DNA of 64,000 nt from Ruminococcoides sp052118065 (GTDB lineage: Bacteria > Bacillota > Clostridia > Oscillospirales > Acutalibacteraceae): NCBI GenBank assembly GCA_052118065.1, contig JBQKHY010000011.1, forward strand, positions 10,676-74,675. Direction: 5' to 3'. The position numbers and the translations under genes are program-made. The notes below the pieces were generated by a model. That model did not search any database, was not told the DNA's origin, and saw only the letters and a list, made by a program, of their open reading frames with translations. Shown here piece after piece: positions 25,419 to 34,081 of this stretch. Position 1 is the stretch's first letter. Each line of letters begins with the position of its first letter.

Positions 25419-25446
25419 TTGATTTTCTGTATAATTGGTGTATAAT
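25419..25446 (+). promoter_or_regulatory. Promoter of the arginine operon
   Basis: TTGATT at 25419-25424, 16 bp, TATAAT at 25441-25446. The rest of the 355-bp gap before argG holds the ArgR-like sites and nothing coding. Confidence 0.65.
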
Positions 25447-25497
25447 AAAAATATAAATTAATTATTAACCTCATTGAGGACGAAAGGAAATATTATC

Positions 25498-26721
25498 ATG
25501 GCAGATAAAGATATTAAAAAAGTTGTTCTTGCTTATTCAGGCGGACTTGATACATCAATCATTATTCCTTGGCTAAAGGAAAACTACAACAACTGTGAAG
25601 TTATCGCAGTTTCAGGTAATGTTGGTCAGGGTACAGAACTAGACGGTCTTGAAGAAAAGGCTATCAAGACAGGTGCTAGTAAGCTATATATTGAAGACTT
25701 AACAAAAGAATTTATCGAAGATTATGTTTTTGAAACAATCAAGGCTGATGCAGTTTATGAAGGTAAATATCTTCTAGGTACTTCTTTTGCTCGTCCTATT
25801 ATCGCAAAGAGATTAGTTGAAATCGCTAAGGCTGAAGGTGCTGACGCAATTTGTCACGGTTGTACAGGTAAGGGTAACGACCAGGTTCGTTTTGAACTTG
25901 CTATTAAGGCTTATGCTCCTGATATGAAGATTATTGCTCCTTGGAGAACTTGGGAATTTAAGTCAAGAGAAGACGAAATTGAATACGCAGAAAAGATGGG
26001 TATTCCTCTAAAGATTAACAGAGAAACAAACTACTCAAAGGATAAGAACCTATGGCACTTAAGCCACGAAGGTCTTGACCTTGAAAATCCTGCAAATGAG
26101 CCTAAGTATGATGATCCTAACTTCCTAGAACTAGGTGTATCACCAGAACAGGCTCCTGATAAGGATACATATATTACAATTCACTTTGAAAAGGGTGTTC
26201 CAACTGCTATTGACGGTGAAGAAATGGACGGCGTTTCTATCGTTGAAAAGCTAAACGAAGTTGGCGGTGCTAACGGTATCGGTATCACAGATATGATTGA
26301 AAACCGTCTTGTTGGTATGAAGAGCCGTGGTGTTTATGAAACTCCTGGTGGCACAATCCTTTACTATGCTCACAAGAAACTTGAAGAACTAACACTTGAC
26401 AGAGATACATTCCACTATATGGAACTTGTTTCAAATCGTTTTGCTGAATTAGTTTATTACGGTCAGTGGTACACACCACTAAGAGAAGCTCTATCAGCTT
26501 TCGTTGATCAGGTAAACACAGTTGTTACAGGTGATGTTAAGCTAAAACTTTACAAGGGCAACATTATTGATGCAGGTGTTACTTCTCCATATTCACTATA
26601 TGATGAAGATATTGCAACATTTGACGAAGATGAAGTTTATGACCAGAACGACAGTGCAGGTTTCATCAATCTATTCGGTCTTCCAATCAAGGTTCGTGCA
26701 AAGAAAGGCTTCATCAAATGA
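25498..26721 (+). CDS. argG: Argininosuccinate synthase
   Basis: 407 residues from ATG 25498 with GAAAGGA upstream. The ATP pyrophosphatase loop is LAYSGGLDTSI (about residues 10-20); other family blocks are LGTSFARPIIAK, CHGCTGKGNDQVRFE, APWRTWEF, NRETNYSKDKNLWHLSHEG and GGTILYYAHKKLEELTLDR. It condenses citrulline and aspartate to argininosuccinate with ATP in the cytoplasm. First gene of the arginine cluster. Candidate ArgR sites precede the promoter, and a hairpin separates it from argH. Confidence 0.98.
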   Translation: MADKDIKKVVLAYSGGLDTSIIIPWLKENYNNCEVIAVSGNVGQGTELDGLEEKAIKTGASKLYIEDLTKEFIEDYVFETIKADAVYEGKYLLGTSFARPIIAKRLVEIAKAEGADAICHGCTGKGNDQVRFELAIKAYAPDMKIIAPWRTWEFKSREDEIEYAEKMGIPLKINRETNYSKDKNLWHLSHEGLDLENPANEPKYDDPNFLELGVSPEQAPDKDTYITIHFEKGVPTAIDGEEMDGVSIVEKLNEVGGANGIGITDMIENRLVGMKSRGVYETPGGTILYYAHKKLEELTLDRDTFHYMELVSNRFAELVYYGQWYTPLREALSAFVDQVNTVVTGDVKLKLYKGNIIDAGVTSPYSLYDEDIATFDEDEVYDQNDSAGFINLFGLPIKVRAKKGFIK

Positions 26722-26748
26722 TTGATGATATTTCTTTAAATTGTAATT

Positions 26749-26785
26749 ATAAAGTCCGTATGACCCATACGGACTTTATGTCATT
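26749..26785 (+). terminator. Hairpin between argG and argH
   Basis: ATAAAGTCCGTATG (26749-26762) pairs with CATACGGACTTTAT (26766-26779), a perfect 14-bp stem. The tail GTCATTTTC is only moderately T-rich, so it may attenuate rather than stop transcription. Confidence 0.65.
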
Positions 26786-26868
26786 TTCTAGGGGTATGAA
26801 ATTTCTCCTATTTTTCGGTGTTTTTACATAAAAATACCTATAATTTTGCAAAAATAGAGGTGTAAGCA

Positions 26869-28242
26869 ATGCAGTTATGGCAAGGAAGATTTAAGAAATC
26901 TCTTTCTAAAACAACTAACGATTTTAACTCATCCATTTCTTTTGACTCAAGAATGTTTAGAGAAGATATACAGGGCTCAATCGCTCATGCTACTATGCTG
27001 GGTGAAACAGGCATTATCAAGAAAGAAGAATCACTTCATATTGTTGAAGGTCTAAAGGGTATTCTTGAAGACTTGCTTTCCGGTAAACTTCACTTTGATA
27101 TGGAATGTGAAGATATTCACACATTTATTGAAGGTGAACTAACTAAGAGAATCGGTGATGACGGTAAAAGACTTCACACAGCAAGAAGTAGAAATGACCA
27201 AGTTGCTGTTGATATTAAGCTATATTTAAGACATGAAGTAGAAGAGATTATTTCTTTGCTAAAAGACCTAATTAAGGTTATTGCATCTAAGGCTAAGGAA
27301 TATTATGACACAGTAATGCCGGGTTATACTCATCTTCAGAGAGCACAGCCTATTACATTCGGTCATCATTTATTGGCTTATGGGGAAATGTTCCTAAGAG
27401 ATTTGTCAAGACTTCAGGATTGTCGCAAGAGAATGAACATTAACCCACTTGGTTCTTGTGCATTAGCCGGTACAACTTACCCTATTGACAGACATATGAC
27501 ATCAGAACTTTTAGGATTTGATGCTCCAACAAACAACTCACTTGACGGTGTTTCCGACAGAGATTATTGTCTTGAAATTGCAAGTGACTTGTCAATTATT
27601 ATGGTACACCTATCAAGATTTTCCGAAGAAATGATTATGTGGTGTAGCTGGGAATTTAAGTTTGTTGAACTTGATGATGCTTTTTCAACAGGTTCATCAA
27701 TTATGCCACAGAAGAAGAACCCTGATATTGCAGAACTTGTTAGAGGCAAGAGTGGTCGTGTATTTGGTGATACAATGGGACTACTTACTGCTATGAAGGG
27801 TATTGCTTTAGCTTACAACAAGGATATGCAAGAAGATAAAGAGGCAATTTTTGATGCAGTTGATTCTGTAAAAATGTGCCTAATTTCCTTTACTCCAATG
27901 CTAGACACTATGACAGTGTTAAAGAATAAAATGAGAAGTGCAGCTGCCGGTGGATTTATCAATGCTACCGACTGTGCCGATTATCTAACAAAGAAGGGTA
28001 TCCCATTTAGAGATGCTTACAAGGCTACAGGTGCTTTGGTTGCAAGATGTATTGACCTTGGTACTGACCTTGAAAATTTACCTATGGAAGAATACAAGAA
28101 AGTACATTCTGCTTTTGATGATGGTGTTTATGAAGCTATCAATCTAGAAAAATGTGTTGCAGACAGAACATCTTTTGGTGGTCCTGCTCCACAGAATGTT
28201 AAGAAACAAGCAGAAGATATGCTAAAGAAGATAGAGGATTAA
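26869..28242 (+). CDS. argH: Argininosuccinate lyase
   Basis: 457 residues. Fumarase/aspartase superfamily signature GSSIMPQKKNPDIAE with the catalytic serine (about residue 276), plus TARSRNDQVAVD, MPGYTHLQRAQPITFGHH and SLDGVSDRDYCLE. It splits argininosuccinate into arginine and fumarate; the fumarase in this window can use the fumarate. Start supported by AGAGGTG. argC follows after 3 bp. Confidence 0.98.
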   Translation: MQLWQGRFKKSLSKTTNDFNSSISFDSRMFREDIQGSIAHATMLGETGIIKKEESLHIVEGLKGILEDLLSGKLHFDMECEDIHTFIEGELTKRIGDDGKRLHTARSRNDQVAVDIKLYLRHEVEEIISLLKDLIKVIASKAKEYYDTVMPGYTHLQRAQPITFGHHLLAYGEMFLRDLSRLQDCRKRMNINPLGSCALAGTTYPIDRHMTSELLGFDAPTNNSLDGVSDRDYCLEIASDLSIIMVHLSRFSEEMIMWCSWEFKFVELDDAFSTGSSIMPQKKNPDIAELVRGKSGRVFGDTMGLLTAMKGIALAYNKDMQEDKEAIFDAVDSVKMCLISFTPMLDTMTVLKNKMRSAAAGGFINATDCADYLTKKGIPFRDAYKATGALVARCIDLGTDLENLPMEEYKKVHSAFDDGVYEAINLEKCVADRTSFGGPAPQNVKKQAEDMLKKIED

Positions 28243-28245
28243 TTT

Positions 28246-29280
28246 ATGATTAAGGTAGGAATTATCGGTGCAACAGGCTATGCCGGTGCAGAGCTTGTTC
28301 GCCTTATTACAACTCACCCACAAGCTGAAATTGTAGCTATTAGCTCAGTTAGCTTTGAGGGTCAGAAAATTAGTGATGTATATAGAAGTTATGTAAATAT
28401 AAACGATATGATTTGCGAAAATGCAGATGATGTTGTAGAAAAAGCAGAAGTTATCTTTGCTGCTTTACCACACGGTCTAAGCCAAGAATTAGCAAAGAAA
28501 TGTTATGACAATGACAAGGTGTTTATTGACCTAGGTGCCGACTTTAGACTAAAGAGTGAAGAAGAGTACAAAGAATGGTACAAAGGTGAATATGTACACA
28601 AGGAACTTCACGATATGGCAGTTTACGGTTTACCTGAATTTTATCGTGACAAAATTAAGGGTGCTAAGATTATTGCAAATCCCGGTTGCTATACAACTTG
28701 TTCACCACTTGCTTTAGTACCTGCTCTTAATGCCGGTGTTATTGACACTAAGGGTATTATCTGTGACTGCAAGAGTGGTGTTACCGGTGCAGGTCGTTCA
28801 CTTTCTCAGGGCAATCACTATCCTGAACTAAACGAAGGTTTCCATCCTTATAAGGTTGCTTGTCACCGTCATACACCTGAAATTGAACAGACACTTACTT
28901 CTTTTGCTGATGAAAAGGTAACTATTACTTTCGTTCCACATTTGCTACCTGTAAACAGAGGTATCCTTGCTACTTGTTATGCTCCTTTAAAGAAGGACAT
29001 TACAATGGAAGAGCTAAGAAAGATTTATCAAGATTTTTACAAAGGTGAATACTTCATCAGACTTCTTGATGATGGTCAAGTAGCTGATATTCACAATGTT
29101 AAGTACAGTAATTTCTGTGATATTTCTCTTCACCTAGACAAGAGAGCAAACTTGCTTGTTGCAGTAGCTGCCATTGACAATATGGTTAAGGGTGCCGCCG
29201 GTCAAGCAATTCAGAATATGAATATTATTTTTGGCTTAGACGAAAAGACAGGTTTGGAAATTGTTCCTCCTGCATTCTAA
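28246..29280 (+). CDS. argC: N-acetyl-gamma-glutamyl-phosphate reductase
   Basis: 344 residues. NADP-binding GIIGATGYAGAELVRL at the N-terminus, the catalytic cysteine in ANPGCYTTCSPLAL (about residue 147), SGVTGAGRSLS and FVPHLLPVNRGI. It reduces N-acetylglutamyl phosphate to the semialdehyde in ornithine synthesis. Three bases after argH, so cotranscribed and probably coupled. Confidence 0.98.
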   Translation: MIKVGIIGATGYAGAELVRLITTHPQAEIVAISSVSFEGQKISDVYRSYVNINDMICENADDVVEKAEVIFAALPHGLSQELAKKCYDNDKVFIDLGADFRLKSEEEYKEWYKGEYVHKELHDMAVYGLPEFYRDKIKGAKIIANPGCYTTCSPLALVPALNAGVIDTKGIICDCKSGVTGAGRSLSQGNHYPELNEGFHPYKVACHRHTPEIEQTLTSFADEKVTITFVPHLLPVNRGILATCYAPLKKDITMEELRKIYQDFYKGEYFIRLLDDGQVADIHNVKYSNFCDISLHLDKRANLLVAVAAIDNMVKGAAGQAIQNMNIIFGLDEKTGLEIVPPAF

Positions 29281-29336
29281 TATTTACTAATACTTCTTTA
29301 CAAGGCGTAATAATAAATAAAAAATGAGGTATATTT

Positions 29337-30560
29337 ATGGACTTTAGATTTATTGATGGAACTATTACAACTCCTCAAGGCTTTACCGGTGCAGCTATCT
29401 GTGGTGGTATCAAAGAGGGTAACACAACTAAGAAAGATATTATGATGGTTAAGTGCGACACTTTGTGTAATGCTGCTGCTGTTTATACAAAAAACCTTGT
29501 AAAGTCAGATGCTATCCTAGTAACTCAGGAACATTTGAAAAACGGCAAAGCACAGGCTATTGTTGCTAACAGTGGTAACGCAAATACTTGTAACGCTGAT
29601 GGTTACAAGAAAGCATCAGATGTTTGTAAACTTTGTGCATCAACACTTAATATTGCCGAAGATGATGTTATCGTTGCATCAACAGGTGTTATCGGTGTGC
29701 CACTACCACTTGAACCATTTGAAAATAAACTTTATTTAATGAAGAAAATGATGAGTAGCGAAAATGGCTCTGACTGTGCCGAAGCAATTATGACAACAGA
29801 TACAGTTAAGAAAGAAATGGCAATGGAAATGACTATTGACGGCAAAACTGTTACTGTTGGTGGTATTGCTAAGGGCAGTGGTATGATTCATATTAATATG
29901 GGTACTATGCTTTCTTTCGTTACAACTGACTGTGCTATTAGCTCAAAAATGTTAGAAGAAGCACTTAAGGAAGCAGTAGAGGACAGTTACAATATGGTTT
30001 CTGTTGACGGTGATACTTCTACTAATGATACACTTGCTATTATGGCTAGTGGTAAAGCCGGTAATAAGGAAATCACAACTAAGAATGAAGATTATAAGAC
30101 ATTTGTTGCCGGTTTAACAGAGGCTTTCAAGTCACTTGCTAAGCAACTTGCTAAAGACGGTGAGGGTGCAACAAAGTTACTTATCTGTGATGTTAGTGGT
30201 GCTAAAACAAAGAAGGACGCAGTAGGTGTTGCAAAGACAGTTATCGGTTCTTCTCTTGTAAAGACTGCTATGTTTGGTGCTGATGCTAACTGGGGCAGAG
30301 TTCTATGTGCTATCGGCTATAGTGGTATGGATGTTGATATTAGCAAAGTTAAAGTTACTTTCAAAAGTGAAGGTGGCGAAGTCCTTGTTTGTGAGAACGG
30401 TGCCGGTGTTGGCTTTGACGAAGATGAAGCAAAGAAAGTCCTTTCTTGCGATAATGTTATTATCAACATTGAACTAAATGACGGTGAAGGCTTTGCCGAA
30501 GCTTATGGTTGCGACCTAACATATGATTATGTAAAAATCAACGGTGACTATAGAACCTGA
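29337..30560 (+). CDS. argJ: Bifunctional glutamate N-acetyltransferase / ornithine acetyltransferase
   Basis: 407 residues. Autocleavage motif KGSGMIHINMGTMLSF: the enzyme splits before the Thr of MGTML to form alpha and beta chains. Other blocks are ANSGNANTCN, STGVIGVPLPLEPFE, SVDGDTSTNDT and GADANWGRVLCAIGYSG. It transfers the acetyl group from N-acetylornithine to glutamate, recycling it. Such ArgJ proteins often also use acetyl-CoA, so a separate synthase may be unnecessary. The operon is then interrupted by about 1 kb of REP array and a transposase gene before argB. Confidence 0.97.
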   Translation: MDFRFIDGTITTPQGFTGAAICGGIKEGNTTKKDIMMVKCDTLCNAAAVYTKNLVKSDAILVTQEHLKNGKAQAIVANSGNANTCNADGYKKASDVCKLCASTLNIAEDDVIVASTGVIGVPLPLEPFENKLYLMKKMMSSENGSDCAEAIMTTDTVKKEMAMEMTIDGKTVTVGGIAKGSGMIHINMGTMLSFVTTDCAISSKMLEEALKEAVEDSYNMVSVDGDTSTNDTLAIMASGKAGNKEITTKNEDYKTFVAGLTEAFKSLAKQLAKDGEGATKLLICDVSGAKTKKDAVGVAKTVIGSSLVKTAMFGADANWGRVLCAIGYSGMDVDISKVKVTFKSEGGEVLVCENGAGVGFDEDEAKKVLSCDNVIINIELNDGEGFAEAYGCDLTYDYVKINGDYRT

Positions 30561-30589
30561 TTGTTAATATAAAATTTTCAAAATCAAAT

Positions 30590-30613
30590 GTAGGGGCGAA
30601 CATTGTTCGCCCG
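30590..30613 (+). repeat. REP-like palindrome, GGGCGAAC type, array position 1
   Basis: Foot GTAG 30590-30593, palindrome 30594-30612, closing G 30613. Identical copies at 30790-30813 and 30990-31013. Confidence 0.85.
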
Positions 30614-30679
30614 AAAGATACCTTTAAAAAGATGTAGAGAAAAATCTATAAAAGCCTTTTAGTAAATCTAATAACCAAC

Positions 30680-30703
30680 GGTCCAACAATGTTGGACCCT
30701 ACA
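30680..30703 (-). repeat. REP-like palindrome, GGTCCAAC type, inverted
   Basis: GGTCCAACAATGTTGGACC at 30680-30698 followed by CTACA. An identical copy lies at 30880-30903. Preceded by C, the counterpart of the closing G on the other strand. Confidence 0.85.
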
Positions 30704-31037
30704 ATAGAGTTTGTTGGTTTAACAGAATTACTAGGTAATTTAAGGGTATATGTAATGTTTTTATTAATACAAAACTTGCAAGATAAAATGTAGGGGCGAA
30801 CATTGTTCGCCCGAAAGATACCTTTAAAAAGATGTAGAGGAAAATCTATAAAAGTCTTTTAGTAAAGCTGATAACCAACGGTCCAACAATGTTGGACCCT
30901 ACAATAGGGTCTGTTGGTTTAACAGAATTACTAGGTAATTTAAGGGTATATGTAATGTTTTTATTAATACAAAACTTGCAAGATAAAATGTAGGGGCGAA
31001 CATTGTTCGCCCGTAAAAAGAAAACAAAAACTGAAAA

Positions 31038-31589
31038 ATGGGAACTGTAAAATCAAACAAGAATTTTCCCAAACGAAAATCTATAAGGCTAAGAAATTAT
31101 GATTATTCTAGTGCCGGTGTATATTTTATTACAATATGTACTAAGGATAGAAAAAATTATTTTTGGCAACCAAAAGAGATTTATAGTAAGTTTATAGGGA
31201 ATAACATTATTCGACCTTATAAAATACCTTTAAGCAAATATGGCAGGATAGCTGAAAGAAAACTTTTAAATATTCCAAGAATATATAAAAGGATTTCTGT
31301 TAGTTCATTTGTTATTATGCCCAACCACATACATATGCTTTTAACTGTTGGTTTTAATCAAAAATATAACAATTCAACAGTACTTAGTGTTACACAAGAT
31401 AAGGCTAGCATTACAAGAGTTGTTAAGCAGTTTAAAGGTGCAGTTTCTAAAGAAGTTGATTTTTCTGTTTGGCAAAAGTCGTTTTACGACCACATTGTGA
31501 GAAGTGAAAAAGACTTAGCAAAAATGTGGCAATATATAAAAAGCAATCCGTTATTATGGGAAGATGATTGTTTTAGAAAAATAAGATAG
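31038..31589 (+). CDS. REP-associated tyrosine transposase (RAYT; Y1/IS200-like HUH nuclease)
   Basis: 183 residues. N-terminal KRKSIRLRNYDYSSAGVYFITICTKDR is the standard opening of RAYT proteins. The metal-binding HUH motif is MPNHIHMLL (about residue 95), and the candidate nucleophile tyrosine lies in SFYDHIVRSE near residue 150, followed by YIKSNPLLW. These enzymes nick and join single-stranded REP hairpins. The gene has REP-like palindromes directly upstream and lies inside the arginine operon in the same orientation. No inverted terminal repeats and no TnpB are present, which fits RAYT rather than an IS200/IS605 element. It appears intact, so it may be active. Confidence 0.88.
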   Translation: MGTVKSNKNFPKRKSIRLRNYDYSSAGVYFITICTKDRKNYFWQPKEIYSKFIGNNIIRPYKIPLSKYGRIAERKLLNIPRIYKRISVSSFVIMPNHIHMLLTVGFNQKYNNSTVLSVTQDKASITRVVKQFKGAVSKEVDFSVWQKSFYDHIVRSEKDLAKMWQYIKSNPLLWEDDCFRKIR

Positions 31590-31606
31590 AGAAAGAAGTT
31601 TGAGAA

Positions 31607-32458
31607 ATGGATAGTAGTTTAACAGCAAAAGTGCTTACACAAGCAATGCCATATATTCAGAAATATGCCGGTGAAACAATTGTTGTAAAATACGGTGGCA
31701 ATGCAATGCTTAATGAAGACTTAAAGGCTGCTGTTATGAGCGACATTGTGCTAATGCAACTTGTTGGTGTAAATGTTGTTCTTGTACATGGTGGTGGCCC
31801 TGAAATTTCTTCAATGCTAAAAAGAGTTGGTATTGAAAGTAAATTCATTAATGGTATGCGTGTTACCGATAAAGAAACAATGGATATTGTTCAGCAAGTT
31901 CTAGCCGGTAAGGTAAACAAAAGCTTAACTCAGCACCTTAATCATGCAGGTGGTAAGGCTATTGGCCTTTGTGGTCTTGATAGCAATATGCTTATGGCTG
32001 AAAAGATAGTTACAGGCGATGACCTAGGTTATGTTGGTGAAATCACAGAAGTAAACAGCCAAGTTATTAACGATGCTATCAGTGACGGTTATGTGCCTAT
32101 TATTGCTACTGTAGCCGGTGACTATAAGGGCAATGTGTATAACATTAATGCTGATATTGCTGCTGCCCATATTGCATCAAAGATTGGTGCTAAGAAACTT
32201 ATTCTTATGACTGATATTAGAGGTCTACTTCAGGATAAGGATGATGAAGATTCACTTATCTCTGTTGTAAATGTAAGTGAAGTTAGTCAGCTAAAGAGAG
32301 AGGGCATCATCAGTGGTGGTATGATACCTAAGATTGACTGTTGTGTTGAGGCAGTTCGTCAAGGTGTATCAAGAGCTCATATTATTGACGGTAGAATTGA
32401 ACATTCTATTCTTATTGAATTGTTCTCCGATGAAGGTATCGGTACAATGTTCTATTAA
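31607..32458 (+). CDS. argB: Acetylglutamate kinase
   Basis: 283 residues. Amino-acid kinase fold: KYGGNAM near the N-terminus, LVHGGGPEIS with the glycine-rich substrate loop, GLCGLDSNMLMAEK, NINADIAAAHIASKIGAKKLILMTDIRG and GGMIPKIDCC. It phosphorylates N-acetylglutamate, the second step of ornithine synthesis. The loop KRVGIESKFINGMRVTD and the length resemble arginine-inhibited forms, but inhibition is not provable here. It follows the RAYT gene by 17 bp, so it depends on read-through or a promoter in the inserted DNA. Confidence 0.97.
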   Translation: MDSSLTAKVLTQAMPYIQKYAGETIVVKYGGNAMLNEDLKAAVMSDIVLMQLVGVNVVLVHGGGPEISSMLKRVGIESKFINGMRVTDKETMDIVQQVLAGKVNKSLTQHLNHAGGKAIGLCGLDSNMLMAEKIVTGDDLGYVGEITEVNSQVINDAISDGYVPIIATVAGDYKGNVYNINADIAAAHIASKIGAKKLILMTDIRGLLQDKDDEDSLISVVNVSEVSQLKREGIISGGMIPKIDCCVEAVRQGVSRAHIIDGRIEHSILIELFSDEGIGTMFY

Positions 32459-32471
32459 TAAGGAAATATAT

Positions 32472-32891
32472 ATGGATAATTTACAGATTAGAGAAATGAC
32501 AATTGAAGACTATGATGAGATTTTTGCTCTTTGGCAAGTAACAACAAAGAGAGCCTTGTCTGATGCCGACAGTAGAGAAAATATTGCAAAGTACCTTGAA
32601 CACAACAAAGGTATGTCACTTGTTGGTATAGTTGACGGTAAGATTATTGCTACTGTACTTGCAGGTCATGACGGCAGAAGAGGTTTTATTCATCATATGG
32701 CAGTTAGCCCTGATTACCGTAGAATGGGTGTTGGCAGAAGTCTTGCCACTGAGGCTGACAAAAGAATAAAACAAGCCGATATTAAGAAAACTCACATTTT
32801 CTGTTATAAGAACAATCAACTAGGTCAACCTTTTTGGAAAGCAATGGGCTTTACAAAGAGGGATGACATTGATGTTTTCTCATTTGATTGA
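32472..32891 (+). CDS. GNAT-family acetyltransferase within the arginine operon
   Basis: 139 residues from ATG 32472 (AAGGAAAT upstream); the longer frame from 32334 overlaps argB. Acetyl-CoA motif MAVSPDYRRMGVGRSLATEA (about 78-97), plus the final GNAT segment YKNNQLGQPFWKAMGF. The operon position, 13 bp after argB and 14 bp before argD, suggests a task in arginine metabolism, possibly an extra N-acetylglutamate synthase or protein acetylation. This is inference from neighbours; it lacks the amino-acid-kinase domain of classical ArgA. Confidence 0.8.
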   Translation: MDNLQIREMTIEDYDEIFALWQVTTKRALSDADSRENIAKYLEHNKGMSLVGIVDGKIIATVLAGHDGRRGFIHHMAVSPDYRRMGVGRSLATEADKRIKQADIKKTHIFCYKNNQLGQPFWKAMGFTKRDDIDVFSFD

Positions 32892-32905
32892 TAGGATTGA
32901 TTACA

Positions 32906-34078
32906 ATGGATAATAAAAAGATTAAAGAATTAGATAATGAAAATATTATGCATACATACGGCAGATATGATGTTTGTCTAACTAAAGGTAAAGGTGTGTA
33001 TGCTTATGACGATAACGGTAAGAAATATATTGATGTTTCTTCCGGTATCGGTGTAAACAGTCTTGGTTACTGTGATGACGGTTGGGTAAAGGCAGTTAGT
33101 GAACAAGCCGGTACAATTCAGCACATTAGTAACTATTACTACAACAAGGTTGCCGGTGTTCTTGCTGAAAAGCTAACTAAGGCAACAGGACTTTCAAAGG
33201 TATTCTTCGGCAACAGTGGTGCTGAAGCAAATGAATGTGCAATTAAGGTTGCAAGAAAATACTCATTTGATAAGTACGGTAGAGGCAGAGATCATATTAT
33301 TACTTTGGTAAACAGTTTCCATGGCAGAACTATTGCAACATTGTCTGCAACAGGTCAGGATGTTTTCCACAACTACTTTTTCCCATTTGTAGAAGGCTTT
33401 GATAATGCTATTGCTAACGATATTGAAAGTCTAAAGAATACAATCACAGACAAAACTTGTGCTGTTATGCTAGAGACAGTTCAGGGTGAGGGTGGTGTAA
33501 ATATCCTTGACTCTGAATATCTACAACAGGTAAGAAAGATTTGTGATGAAAAGGACATTTTGCTAATTGTTGATGAAGTACAGACAGGTGTTTGCCGTAC
33601 AGGTAAACTTTACGGATATATGCACAGTGGCATTAAGCCTGATGTTGTTACTTCTGCAAAAGGTCTTGGTGGTGGACTTCCTATTGGTGTTTGTATGGTT
33701 AATGACAAGCTAAAGGATGTTATGGGCCCATCAACTCACGGTACAACATTTGGCAGTAACCCTGTTGTTTGTGCCGGTGCTAACTATATTATTGATACAG
33801 TAAACACTCCTGAATTTATTGAAGAAATCAACAAGAAGGGTGCTTACTTTAAAGAAAAAATTGAAAAAATCAAAGGTGTTAAGTCAGTTCGTCAACAAGG
33901 CCTAATGATTGGTATTGAAGTTGAGGGTAACGCAGGTGATATTGCAAAGAAATGTACAGAAAACGGACTTCTTGTAATCACTGCAAAAACATTACTAAGA
34001 ATGTTACCACCACTAAATATTAAGTATGAAGAAATTGATGAAGCACTTGCTATATTAAAGAAGGTAATGGAGGAATAA
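32906..34078 (+). CDS. argD: Acetylornithine aminotransferase
   Basis: 390 residues from ATG 32906; an upstream TTG at 32888 overlaps the previous gene's end. Class III PLP aminotransferase: FGNSGAEANECAIKVARK, NSFHGRTIATLSATGQ, LETVQGEGGV, VDEVQTGVCRTGKL and the PLP lysine in TSAKGLGGGLPIGV (about residue 246). It converts N-acetylglutamate semialdehyde to N-acetylornithine with glutamate. argF follows after 3 bp. Confidence 0.97.
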   Translation: MDNKKIKELDNENIMHTYGRYDVCLTKGKGVYAYDDNGKKYIDVSSGIGVNSLGYCDDGWVKAVSEQAGTIQHISNYYYNKVAGVLAEKLTKATGLSKVFFGNSGAEANECAIKVARKYSFDKYGRGRDHIITLVNSFHGRTIATLSATGQDVFHNYFFPFVEGFDNAIANDIESLKNTITDKTCAVMLETVQGEGGVNILDSEYLQQVRKICDEKDILLIVDEVQTGVCRTGKLYGYMHSGIKPDVVTSAKGLGGGLPIGVCMVNDKLKDVMGPSTHGTTFGSNPVVCAGANYIIDTVNTPEFIEEINKKGAYFKEKIEKIKGVKSVRQQGLMIGIEVEGNAGDIAKKCTENGLLVITAKTLLRMLPPLNIKYEEIDEALAILKKVMEE

Positions 34079-34081
34079 AGG

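Larger units (their letters stand above)
30561..31037. repeat. REP array: two full copies of a 200-bp tandem unit plus the head of a third
   Basis: Unit starts (TAGGGGCGAA) fall at 30591, 30791 and 30991, an exact 200-bp period. Copies one and two differ at six positions that I count, all between 30640 and 30711. Each unit holds a forward GGGCGAAC palindrome (foot GTAG) and, about 65 bp further, an inverted GGTCCAAC palindrome (foot CTAC). The third copy keeps only its first 23 bp, then the RAYT gene begins 25 bp later. No coding region is seen. Confidence 0.9.
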
